Positions 1-6,141 of a stretch of DNA of 8,727 bases are shown piece after piece. The stretch's first letter is position 1. Each line of letters begins with the position of its first letter. A program made the position numbers and the translations under genes. The stretch is from an uncultured bacterium (GTDB lineage: Bacteria; Verrucomicrobiota; Lentisphaeria; Victivallales; UBA1829): NCBI GenBank assembly GCA_900549045.1, contig URNE01000073.1, forward strand, positions 1 to 8,727. The letters run 5' to 3'. The notes below the pieces were generated by a model. That model worked only from the letters and a program-made list of their open reading frames with translations, was not told the origin of the DNA and did no database searches.

Positions 1-28
1 GTTTTTCTTTTTTTGAAATGGAGTTTTT

Positions 29-850
29 ATGAATTGGATTCTGGATCTGTACGCTCTGATTCTCGGAATTGTTCAGGGAATTACGGAGTTTCTGCCGATC
101 AGCAGCACCGGACACATGATCATCGTCAACGAGTTCATCAAGCTCGACCCCGGGTTCAAGGACATGTTTTTCGTCGTGGTTCAGCTCGGCTCCATTTTCG
201 CAGTGCTGTTTTACTTTCATAAAAAACTTTTCCCGCTTCAGGCACTCCGCGACGCGGAAGTGCGCAGATCCGCATTTCTGCTCTGGTGCAAAGCGGCCGC
301 CGGCGTAATTCCGGCAATCGTCATCGGCGGACTCTTCGGTTCCAGAATTCAGGAACTGCTTTACAACACGCTCACTGTCGCAATCGCGCTGATTGTCGGC
401 GGAGTTGCGCTGCTCTGGATTGAAACGATCAAACGGACCATCATTGTTTCCAGCACGGATGAACTGAGTTTCAAGCGGGCGTTCCTGATCGGCATTGTGC
501 AGTGCCTCGCGATGATTCCAGGAACTTCGCGTTCGGCGTCGACGATTCTTGGTTCGTTGATGCTCGGGACTTCGCGCCAGGTCGCTGTGGAATACTCCTT
601 TTTTCTCGCGGTTCCGACCATGTTCGCGGCCTCCGCGTACAGTCTTCTGAAACACGGCGCGGCGCTGACGCAACAGCAGTGGATCGCAACGGCGGTCGGG
701 TTCGTCGCGGCGTTCTTTGTGGCATGGGCGGTGATTGCGTTCTTCATGAATTACATCCGCCGCAAAGACTTCAAACTTTTCGGCTGGTACCGGATTTTTC
801 TCGGAATAATCCTCATTCTCTTTTACATTTTCTTCAGACAGGCGCGGTAA
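29..850 (+). CDS. uppP: Undecaprenyl-diphosphatase UppP (BacA)
   Basis: This integral inner-membrane enzyme dephosphorylates undecaprenyl diphosphate, regenerating the lipid carrier for peptidoglycan and other envelope polymers. Extra copies give bacitracin resistance in other bacteria. The protein is 273 aa, the same length as E. coli UppP, and very hydrophobic throughout. Both family signature regions are visible: the QGITE box with Q16 and E20, running into the PISSTGH loop with S26 and H29 (residues 23-29), and the second loop PGTSRS at 164-169 with the catalytic Arg168. The ATG is preceded by a GGAG ribosome site at 20-23, five bases upstream. It lies 83 bases before ribF, and a promoter sits in that gap, so it is probably a separate transcription unit. 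Nothing looks damaged. The family assignment is firm. Confidence 0.97.
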   Translation: MNWILDLYALILGIVQGITEFLPISSTGHMIIVNEFIKLDPGFKDMFFVVVQLGSIFAVLFYFHKKLFPLQALRDAEVRRSAFLLWCKAAAGVIPAIVIGGLFGSRIQELLYNTLTVAIALIVGGVALLWIETIKRTIIVSSTDELSFKRAFLIGIVQCLAMIPGTSRSASTILGSLMLGTSRQVAVEYSFFLAVPTMFAASAYSLLKHGAALTQQQWIATAVGFVAAFFVAWAVIAFFMNYIRRKDFKLFGWYRIFLGIILILFYIFFRQAR

Positions 851-874
851 GAACGGCAAATTGCATTCTTTTTC

Positions 875-902
875 TTGAAAAACCGATTATTCGTGCTAAC
901 TT
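875..902 (+). promoter_or_regulatory. Predicted sigma70-type promoter for the ribF operon
   Basis: A -35 element TTGAAA (875-880) is separated by 16 bases from TAACTT (897-902). TG precedes the -10 element by one base (894-895), giving the extended -10 form TGnTAnnnT. Transcription would start near 908-910, leaving a leader of about 25 bases before the ribF ATG. That is far too short for an FMN riboswitch. The call rests on pattern match only. Confidence 0.55.
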
Positions 903-933
903 ACCGGATGATGTTTAATTCAAAGGAAGACGA

Positions 934-1899
934 ATGAACCGGAACCGAATCATCCGGACGGAAAGTCTGCGCGACCTCAGCCGTTACGGAATCACCAAAG
1001 CCGCCGCCGCAATCGGCGTTTTCGACGGAGTTCACCGCGGACATCAGAAGGTGCTGGCGACTCTGCGGGAGATCGCGGAACGGACAAATTCGACACCGGT
1101 CGTCATCACTTTTCATCCGCATCCGCGCTCGGTTCTCGCACCAGGCGCAGCCCCTCCCCTGCTCTATCCGCAGGAGGAAAAACTGCGTCTGCTCCGGCAG
1201 TACGGCGCGGAAGCCGCGGTTGTCATCCCGTTCACCCGGGAATTCGCGGCGCTCTCGCCGAATCAGTTTCTCGACCAGAGCCTGCACTCCGGAACGGTGA
1301 AACTGACCGGAGTCTGCGTCGGCCGAGCATGGCGTTTCGGCGCAAAAGCGGCGGGATCGCATGCGGATCTCGAACGCCGGGCAAAACTTGACCGCTTCGT
1401 CTTCTCGCCCGTCGACGAGGTGAAGTTCGGCGACGGCGTTGTAAGCAGCACGGAAATCCGGAAGGCGGTTGCCGGCGGAGACCTTGCGGCCGCGGCGGAA
1501 ATGCTCGGACGCAGCTACACGCTGTTCGGCAAGGTGGAACACGGGCTAGGACTCGCCGGAAAAGAGCTCGGCGCGGCAACCGCAAATCTGCATCTGGACG
1601 CCGGGGTTCTCCCCCCGTTCGGAGTCTACGCGGTCCGGGCGGGCGATGAAGCCGGAACGGAACGTTTTCCGGGCATTGTGAATATCGGAATCGCCCCCAC
1701 GGTCCGGCACGAGGAACACCCCGCGCCGAAAGTGGAAGTACATATCTTCGGCAGGTCGCTTGACCTTTACGGAAAACGGCTCGCCGTGGAGCTTGCGGCA
1801 AATGTGCGTCGGGAAAAAAAGTTCGCCTCGCTTGACGAACTCCGCGCTCAAATTCAGACGGATATTGCAGCCGCAGCCAAACTCTTGAAAGGATGTTGA
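934..1899 (+). CDS. ribF: Bifunctional riboflavin kinase / FAD synthetase
   Basis: RibF phosphorylates riboflavin to FMN and adenylylates FMN to FAD in the cytoplasm. The protein is 321 aa, typical for the bifunctional form. The N-terminal FAD synthetase domain has the nucleotidyltransferase signature GVFDGVHRGH (28-37, HxGH motif at 34-37), TFHPHP (59-64) and SSTEIR (171-176). The C-terminal kinase domain begins near residue 195 with GKVEHG, continues with the ATAN motif at 215-218, and ends with KVEVHIF (266-272, catalytic Glu268 by homology), DLYG (277-280) and RREKKF (292-297). Two sites deviate from the usual family text: the kinase PTAN motif reads ATAN (Thr216 and Asn218 are kept), and the VGxDFxFG segment reads VGRAWRFG (129-136). 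The ATG has an AAGGAAGA ribosome site at 923-930. It is the first gene of the four-gene operon, and the next gene starts one base after its stop. Confidence 0.95.
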   Translation: MNRNRIIRTESLRDLSRYGITKAAAAIGVFDGVHRGHQKVLATLREIAERTNSTPVVITFHPHPRSVLAPGAAPPLLYPQEEKLRLLRQYGAEAAVVIPFTREFAALSPNQFLDQSLHSGTVKLTGVCVGRAWRFGAKAAGSHADLERRAKLDRFVFSPVDEVKFGDGVVSSTEIRKAVAGGDLAAAAEMLGRSYTLFGKVEHGLGLAGKELGAATANLHLDAGVLPPFGVYAVRAGDEAGTERFPGIVNIGIAPTVRHEEHPAPKVEVHIFGRSLDLYGKRLAVELAANVRREKKFASLDELRAQIQTDIAAAAKLLKGC

Positions 1900-1900
1900 A

Positions 1901-2803
1901 ATGGAGGAAAAAACTTACACCGTCATGGAGCTCGCCGAAACCCTCGGTGCCGCCCGGACAACCGTAAACGACTGGCTCGCGCGCTACACGCAATACATCG
2001 ACTTCAAAATGGTCGGCCGCCGCCGCGTCTACACCGAAGCGACTCTCGCCGTCCTGCGTGAAATCTCCGAACTGCGCAACAAAGGACTCGCCGGTCCGGA
2101 AATTGAAACCGAACTCGCCAAGACCCATGCGGTCCGCCCCGTTGCGGAGGATCCGCTTTTCGCAGCGATGGGCGAAGAGATGCCGAAGCAGAACGAAACG
2201 GAAAAGTCCGCTTCCGCTCCCGTCCCCGTGCCGGCCGATGAATTCGCCATGATTGCAAAACAGCAGTCCGATGAACTCGGACGCATGTTTGCGGAAAGCT
2301 TCCGCGATATGGCCGACCGGATGAACTCGCTCGAGCGGAAGGCGAACAAAGCCGAACGCAAGGTCTGGCTCGGTTACGGATTCGTCTTCGTGCTTCTCGC
2401 CGCTCTGATCGTGCTCGGAGTTCTCTTCTTCCAGCGTCAGATCCGCACCGACCGCGAAAACCGCGCCGCCGATGTTCAGCAGAAAGAGGCGATTCAGGCA
2501 GTCAACGACAAAACCGTCAAACTCACCGGATCGGCGGAAAATATGCGGAAAGGCATCTCCGAACTGAAAAAAGGCCTCGACTCGCAGAAGAAAGAGTTCG
2601 ATCGAGCGCTCAGGGAAATGAAGTCGGCGAACGAGCGCGAAGTTGCCGCTCTCAAGGACAATTTCGCCAAAGAAAAGAAAGAGCAGCTTCAGCGCATGGA
2701 ACAGCTTGCCGCCGAAAAGAACCGCGAAATCGAACAGCTGAAAAAACAGAACGCCGATTCCGCACAGAAAATCAAAGAACTGGAACAAAACGTAAAAAAA
2801 TAA
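1901..2803 (+). CDS. Membrane-anchored MerR-type HTH protein with C-terminal coiled coil
   Basis: Function unknown. The 300-aa protein has four visible parts. Residues 5-72 look like a MerR-type winged HTH: the recognition-helix region TTVNDW (20-25), the wing GRRRVYTEA (39-47), and the helix with LRNKGLAGPEI (58-68). Residues 75-115 are a polar, Pro/Ala-rich linker. A single strongly hydrophobic stretch from W156 to F177 is a transmembrane helix preceded by a basic segment (ERKANKAERK). Residues 180-300 are highly charged, rich in Lys, Glu, Gln and Ala and nearly without Pro or Gly, as in a long coiled coil. With the DNA-binding end in the cytoplasm, the coiled coil would be outside the inner membrane. 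No ligand-binding domain of classical MerR regulators is present. It could be a one-component membrane regulator (as ToxR/CadC are, with another HTH type) or a DNA-to-envelope tether (RacA combines a MerR-like HTH and a coiled coil, but without a membrane helix). AAAGGA at 1888-1893 precedes the ATG. Confidence 0.85.
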   Translation: MEEKTYTVMELAETLGAARTTVNDWLARYTQYIDFKMVGRRRVYTEATLAVLREISELRNKGLAGPEIETELAKTHAVRPVAEDPLFAAMGEEMPKQNETEKSASAPVPVPADEFAMIAKQQSDELGRMFAESFRDMADRMNSLERKANKAERKVWLGYGFVFVLLAALIVLGVLFFQRQIRTDRENRAADVQQKEAIQAVNDKTVKLTGSAENMRKGISELKKGLDSQKKEFDRALREMKSANEREVAALKDNFAKEKKEQLQRMEQLAAEKNREIEQLKKQNADSAQKIKELEQNVKK

Positions 2804-2813
2804 GGAACTCGCC

Positions 2814-3185
2814 ATGTTTGAACTCGACGTAATCCGCGAATTCTCCTCCGCCCACTGTCTCAAAGGCTACTGCGGAAACTGCTCCGAAAAACACGGACAC
2901 AACTGGTCCGTTCAGGTATTCATCCGTTCCGAAAAGCTCGATGAAATCGGCATCGCCGTTGATTTCAAGGCTCTGAAACGCGAACTCGACGCCCTGCTCG
3001 GCGAGCTTGACCACAAGGATCTGAACTCGATCCCGCCGTTTGACAAGCTCAATCCGACCAGCGAGAACATCGCCATGTACATTTACAAGCGCCTCTCCGG
3101 AAAACTCAACGGAAACGGCGTCAAAGTCTACCGCGTCCGCGTGGGCGAAAACGCCTCCTCCGGCGCCAGCTACTTCGAGGATTGA
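2814..3185 (+). CDS. queD: 6-carboxy-5,6,7,8-tetrahydropterin synthase QueD
   Basis: QueD converts dihydroneopterin triphosphate to 6-carboxytetrahydropterin, the second step to preQ0 and queuosine. It is a cytoplasmic, zinc-dependent enzyme. The 123-aa length matches the bacterial family. Zinc ligands are visible as His14 (FSSAH) and the HGH pair His27/His29. The catalytic cysteine in the C-x3-HGH arrangement is Cys23. The Asp66-His67 pair (LDH), the PTSEN segment (81-85) and Glu112 near the C-terminus complete the pterin site. The ATG lies 10 bases after the previous stop, with an AAGGA ribosome site (2802-2806) overlapping that stop codon. No other queuosine gene (queC, queE, queF) is in the window. 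A related pterin synthase of the same superfamily is possible, but the Cys spacing favours QueD. Confidence 0.93.
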   Translation: MFELDVIREFSSAHCLKGYCGNCSEKHGHNWSVQVFIRSEKLDEIGIAVDFKALKRELDALLGELDHKDLNSIPPFDKLNPTSENIAMYIYKRLSGKLNGNGVKVYRVRVGENASSGASYFED

Positions 3186-3187
3186 CC

Positions 3188-3757
3188 ATGCTGAAGAAGG
3201 CTCTGGAAGCCCTGCGGAAACCGGGAGCGGTCCTGCTCGTCCCGACCGAAACGGTCTACGGACTCGTCTGCGACTGGGCGGATCAGGCGGCGCGCGACCG
3301 GATTTATGCGATGAAGCACCGGGCGGAAAACAAGCCGCTCGCGGCGTTCGTCCCCTCTCCCGCGCATGCGGAAACGCTCTGCGGCTGTCCGCTTCCCGAA
3401 ACGGCGAAACGTTTTGCGGAACGCTTCATGCCGGGTCCGGTCACTCTGATTGTTCCCGACAAAAACGGCGTCACTTTCGGATTCCGGATCCCGGATCATC
3501 CGTTCATTCTGGAACTTCTGCGCGCGTACGGACGCCCGCTCGCCTCGACCAGCGCGAACCGTTCGGGTCAGCCGCCCGCGCTGGAAGTCGCCTGCGCCCT
3601 TGCGACGCTCGCGGAACAGCCGGACTGCACGGTTGATTACGGCCCCCTCCCGCAGGATTCCCGCGCCTCAACCGTCATTCTGGTCAATGCGGACGACACG
3701 TGGAAAATTCTGCGCGAAGGTCCCGTCACGAAAGCGGAACTGGAAACGGCACTGTAA
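3188..3757 (+). CDS. tsaC: L-threonylcarbamoyladenylate synthase (TsaC/YrdC family)
   Basis: The enzyme makes threonylcarbamoyl-AMP from threonine, bicarbonate and ATP for t6A at position 37 of ANN-decoding tRNAs. The 189-aa product is a single YrdC domain without the extra Sua5 C-terminal domain. Family motifs in order: PTETVYGL (19-26), KHRAENKPL (43-51), PGPVTLI (82-88), RIPDHP (100-105), STSANRSG (120-127), STV (161-163) and LREG (175-178). The ATG at 3188 is chosen because GAGG at 3177-3180 is seven bases upstream. A TTG at 3182 would add two residues and overlap the queD stop, but it is less well placed. The two-base gap from queD suggests translational coupling. It is the last gene of the plus-strand operon, and no U-tract terminator is evident just after it. 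Confidence 0.95.
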   Translation: MLKKALEALRKPGAVLLVPTETVYGLVCDWADQAARDRIYAMKHRAENKPLAAFVPSPAHAETLCGCPLPETAKRFAERFMPGPVTLIVPDKNGVTFGFRIPDHPFILELLRAYGRPLASTSANRSGQPPALEVACALATLAEQPDCTVDYGPLPQDSRASTVILVNADDTWKILREGPVTKAELETAL

Positions 3758-3873
3758 CCCGTTTCCGCGAACAGCGTCATGACGACGCAAGCTTCAGTAC
3801 GTCGATCGTCCGAATTCGCAATGGAGAGTTTCAGAGGAGTTCCGCCGCAGGCAGAGCTCCGTGATCTTTTCCA

Positions 3874-3900
3874 AGCCCCGCGGCAGCAATTCGCGGGGCT
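3874..3900. repeat. Perfect inverted repeat, candidate GC-rich hairpin
   Basis: AGCCCCGCG (3874-3882) and CGCGGGGCT (3892-3900) are perfect complements separated by nine bases. The stem would be very stable in RNA. It lies 117 bases after tsaC and 215 bases beyond the stop of the minus-strand operon, so it could serve as a bidirectional terminator or a processing stem. There is no T-run after it in either direction, which argues against a classical intrinsic terminator. Confidence 0.55.
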
Positions 3901-3934
3901 CCCGAATCTTGTTCCGTAAGAGCCTCCTGTGTCA

Positions 3935-3953
3935 GCGAATACGCCGTATTCGC
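3935..3953. repeat. Perfect 19-bp palindrome with single central base
   Basis: GCGAATACG (3935-3943) and CGTATTCGC (3945-3953) are exact reverse complements around C3944. With only one base between the arms it makes a poor RNA hairpin but a good binding site for a dimeric DNA-binding protein. Symmetry ends exactly at nine bases per arm. No gene starts next to it: it sits between two convergent 3' ends. Confidence 0.5.
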
Positions 3954-4114
3954 ATAATGATGGCGAAGCCCCGTCCCGTACACCTTTTTCATCGTCTGCA
4001 CGACAATTTTTCTTTCAATATGTTGTTGTCGATATGATACCGGCAATCCATCACAAAAGAAGCGGTCCGTCAAGCGCGGGGAAACCGTTTTCATGCAATT
4101 TTTCAGAAACGGCG

Positions 4115-5257
4115 CTATATTCCCGTTTCCAGGCAGACATTGCTCATTTCAAGGCGGCGGACATTGCGGACAACCAGCGGCTGTTCCGCGCGAATCCGGC
4201 CGCGCACATTGTTCAGGACAATCCGTCCAAGCGGCATGGCGCTCCGGCCGCGAAAGCAGATCGCCCGCCCCGCATCCAGAAGAATATCCGAAAACACGAT
4301 GTCGTCAAACAGCCCTGTCTCCACTCCTTCATCCACGGAAATTTCAATGGGAAGCCCGCTTACCGAGACGGTGATTCCCGAGAAGGAAAGGTTGCGGATT
4401 TCATGCGGCGTCTGGCGGAACGGCGTTGCAAACTCGTGCTGCCAGTAGCGCAAAGGATTATCGAAAAAAATTCCGTTCCGTCCTTTGAGAATCAGATTTG
4501 AAAAACGGCAGTTCCGGATCAGATCGTCCCCGGGACAGCCGATGCGGATCGCCTGACAGCGGCTCTCCAGAACACAGTTGGAAACCGTCATATCCTCCAG
4601 AACAACGCGTCCGGTGTCGGCATGCCACGCATGACTGGAACGCGCGACAAGCGCATCATCGCCGGTCGAGACCCGGCAATCGGAGACGGCGATGCCGCTG
4701 CCGCCGAAAAAATGGATGCCGTCGTTGTTGATCATGCGCGGATCGCCGAAGATTTCCACACCGTGAACGGAAACCCCGCTGCACTTGATGAACCACATCG
4801 TCCAGCGCGGCGAATCATGGAAACGCACATTTTCAATACGTATCCGGCGGCAGTTCGCAAAATGAAGCATCCGGGGACGCTCCAGAGCTTTCTTTTCGTA
4901 AAACCCGCCCGGCCCAAGCGTCTTCTCATAAAACTCCGGACCGCGTCCTTCGATGGTTCCGAAGCCGGTGATCGCAATATTCTCCGCATTCTCTGCGGCC
5001 AGAAACGCCCGGTTGTGCGGATCGGTATGACACTCGCCAAAAAGTTCATCCGGAAGAATGTCATAACCGGCATCGGTTCCTTCGCCGACAAGAACGGAAC
5101 CGCTCCGGAGATTCAGCTCGACATTGCTTTTCAAATAAAGGGTTCCGCTGCGGTGAACGCCGGGGAGCAGACAGACTCTTCCGCCGCCCTGTCCCGACGC
5201 GCGGTCGACAGCGTTCTGAACGGATTCTCCCGGATGAATCAAAAACTCGCTCTGCAT
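4115..5257 (-). CDS. GH28-like right-handed beta-helix protein (polygalacturonase-like)
   Basis: A 380-aa protein resembling glycoside hydrolase family 28 and related pectate-lyase-fold enzymes. The N-terminus (IHPGESVQNAVDRA, 7-20, then GGGRVCLLPGVH) is the usual start of the beta-helix. FGTIEGRG (99-106) and the repeated short strands (IRIENVRFHDSP, VSVHGVEI, LIRNCRFSNL) follow the coil repeat. Of the GH28 active-site motifs, NxD is present as NNDG (177-180) and the Asp pair as TGDD (198-201). The GHG motif is replaced by CQAIRIG (234-240) and RIK by NGIFFDN (261-267), so the exact substrate and activity are uncertain. There is no signal peptide, implying cytoplasmic action. The ATG at 5257 is preferred over an upstream in-frame TTG at 5281 because GGGAG lies seven bases before it. 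It starts 20 bases after the pseudopilin stop, in the same operon. Confidence 0.82.
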   Translation of the reverse strand: MQSEFLIHPGESVQNAVDRASGQGGGRVCLLPGVHRSGTLYLKSNVELNLRSGSVLVGEGTDAGYDILPDELFGECHTDPHNRAFLAAENAENIAITGFGTIEGRGPEFYEKTLGPGGFYEKKALERPRMLHFANCRRIRIENVRFHDSPRWTMWFIKCSGVSVHGVEIFGDPRMINNDGIHFFGGSGIAVSDCRVSTGDDALVARSSHAWHADTGRVVLEDMTVSNCVLESRCQAIRIGCPGDDLIRNCRFSNLILKGRNGIFFDNPLRYWQHEFATPFRQTPHEIRNLSFSGITVSVSGLPIEISVDEGVETGLFDDIVFSDILLDAGRAICFRGRSAMPLGRIVLNNVRGRIRAEQPLVVRNVRRLEMSNVCLETGI

Positions 5258-5277
5258 GATGTTTCTCCCGAAGTGTC

Positions 5278-6051
5278 TCAATACGGAATCTGAAAATTTT
5301 CACGCCGGATCATCGCAGCATTGCGTCCGCCCTTGACAATGACCCATTCCGCGGCTTTCGCTCCGCTCCAGCTCTCGACGTGACCGTCGACAAGCAGCAC
5401 CGTTGCGCGTCCCTGATGAATCAGGTGATAACCGGAAGAGGAGTCGTTGACATAGTAAAACGGTTTTCCGGAATAAGCGGAAGCGGTGTCATAGCATACG
5501 GAATCCGTTATCATCTGATAGCCGGACGGACGCTTTATTTTCCGTGAATTGAATGCGGCGGCTCCGCCCGGAGCATTGAGAGCGGTTCCGTTTTGGTCGA
5601 CGAACGGCAGCATCGCCTCCGTTCCCAAATCCATATTCCAGCGTCCCGCGCGGATTCCGTAAGTATAAACACCTGCGTAAGAATCCGGATTCGCGGCGGC
5701 CGGCGTAAAACGGTTCGCGGGACAGAAGAAATATTTCGGGAGAGGCGACGTCAATGTTGCAGTCTGCATCACTTCGCGGCTCCAGTTTCCGCTCTGCAGC
5801 ACGGTCGCTTTGGAAATCGGCCAGAAGCCGTCGGCGGAATCCGCATACATCAGAACCTGCAGTCCGACCTGTTTCATGTTTCCGACGCACTGAATGCCGA
5901 TCGCCTTTCCCCGCGCCGAATTCAGAGCCGGCAGAAGACCCCCCGCGAGGATCGCGATGATCGCAATCGTGACGAGGAGCTCTATAAGGGTAAATCTCGT
6001 GAACTTCCCTTTCCGGAGGTTAAAAAGTTGAGTCTTTCTATGAATGCTCAT
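5278..6051 (-). CDS. Prepilin-type N-terminal methylation / H-X9-DG domain protein
   Basis: A 257-aa pseudopilin-like protein. Residues 1-19 are a short basic leader. The prepilin motif RFTLIELLVTIAIIAILA (19-36) follows, with Phe20 as the expected mature N-terminus and Glu24 as the conserved Glu5, forming one membrane helix. The next segment, C55 to P78 with NMKQ and MYADSADG, is the usual conserved stalk of this family. The C-terminus contains His212, nine residues, then Asp222-Gly223, which is the H-X9-DG processing-associated motif. The position before the cleavage site is Arg19, not the usual Gly. The ATG at 6051 is chosen because GAAAGG (6060-6065) lies eight bases upstream. A TTG at 6099 would add 16 residues without support. 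It lies between the GH2 and GH28-like genes. The exact role is unknown, and surface display or secretion linked to glycan use is an inference. Confidence 0.9.
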   Translation of the reverse strand: MSIHRKTQLFNLRKGKFTRFTLIELLVTIAIIAILAGGLLPALNSARGKAIGIQCVGNMKQVGLQVLMYADSADGFWPISKATVLQSGNWSREVMQTATLTSPLPKYFFCPANRFTPAAANPDSYAGVYTYGIRAGRWNMDLGTEAMLPFVDQNGTALNAPGGAAAFNSRKIKRPSGYQMITDSVCYDTASAYSGKPFYYVNDSSSGYHLIHQGRATVLLVDGHVESWSGAKAAEWVIVKGGRNAAMIRRENFQIPY

Positions 6052-6065
6052 AATGATTGCCTTTC

Positions 6066-6082
6066 GTTTGTTTGTTTGTTTG
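6066..6082. repeat. Tetranucleotide repeat (GTTT)4 in the pseudopilin leader
   Basis: Four perfect GTTT units plus one G on the plus strand, reading as CAAAC repeats on the coding minus strand. It sits immediately 5' of the GAAAGG ribosome site of the prepilin-type gene, in untranslated RNA. Repeats of this kind can change length by slippage, and here a change would alter leader length but not reading frame. Confidence 0.7.
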
Positions 6083-6130
6083 CCGATGTGGACAGGCAAT
6101 TTAAGGTTTGGTTCTAAGAGCGAATGATAG

Positions 6131-6139
6131 TCCTCCTTT
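6131..6139 (-). promoter_or_regulatory. Orphan Shine-Dalgarno sequence without a standard start codon
   Basis: The minus strand reads AAAGGAGGA just after the GH2 stop (TAA at 6144-6142), a near-perfect ribosome site. At the proper distance stands ATT (6125-6123), followed by two codons and TAG (6116-6114). No ATG, GTG or TTG is in range. The real start of the downstream pseudopilin is 72 bases further on, with its own weaker site. Confidence 0.5.
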
Positions 6140-6141
6140 TT

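Larger units (their letters stand above)
3831..4094 (-). pseudogene. Possible tyrosine-recombinase-like remnant
   Basis: This is an open minus-strand frame of 87 codons. Residues 41-47 read GLRHHYA, resembling box II (HxLRHxxA) of tyrosine recombinases, and a GLGKDH stretch about 30 residues later loosely recalls their LGH motif. The frame has no ribosome site before its ATG, lacks the rest of the catalytic domain, and no continuation was found in the other minus frames downstream of the stop. It also contains two perfect palindromes, which is unusual for coding sequence. It may be a decayed integrase fragment or only a chance open frame in a spacer. The match is short and the call is weak. 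Confidence 0.2.
3758..4114. other. Convergent intergenic region with inverted repeats
   Basis: This 357-base gap lies between the 3' ends of tsaC and the GH28-like gene. No intact gene with a ribosome site was found. It contains two perfect inverted repeats (3874-3900 and 3935-3953), a weak stem just after tsaC (GCGTC 3774-3778 with GACGC 3784-3788), and a stem GAAACGG/CCGTTTC (4106-4112 and 4123-4129) straddling the GH28-like stop. The stretch around 3990-4060 is visibly AT-richer than the flanking genes. None of the stems is followed by a clear T-run on either strand, so transcription may end by another route or with atypical hairpins. Confidence 0.6.

Noticed and set aside
851..933. FMN riboswitch or uppP terminator before ribF
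   Set aside because: The gap is only 83 bases, and none of the conserved FMN-box sequence or a GC stem with a T-run was seen.
1232..2863. Minus-strand open frame of 543 codons across ribF, the HTH gene and the start of queD
   Set aside because: It crosses three well-supported genes on the other strand. Its Phe/Leu-rich composition is the complement of Lys/Glu-rich codons, not a membrane protein.
3774..3788. Short stem GCGTC/GACGC after tsaC as an intrinsic terminator
   Set aside because: The stem is only five pairs and is followed by AAGCTTCAG, not a T-run.
3929..5293. Plus-strand open frames opposite the GH28-like gene (3929-4501 and 4622-5293)
   Set aside because: Antisense to a coherent beta-helix protein, with no domains or ribosome sites.
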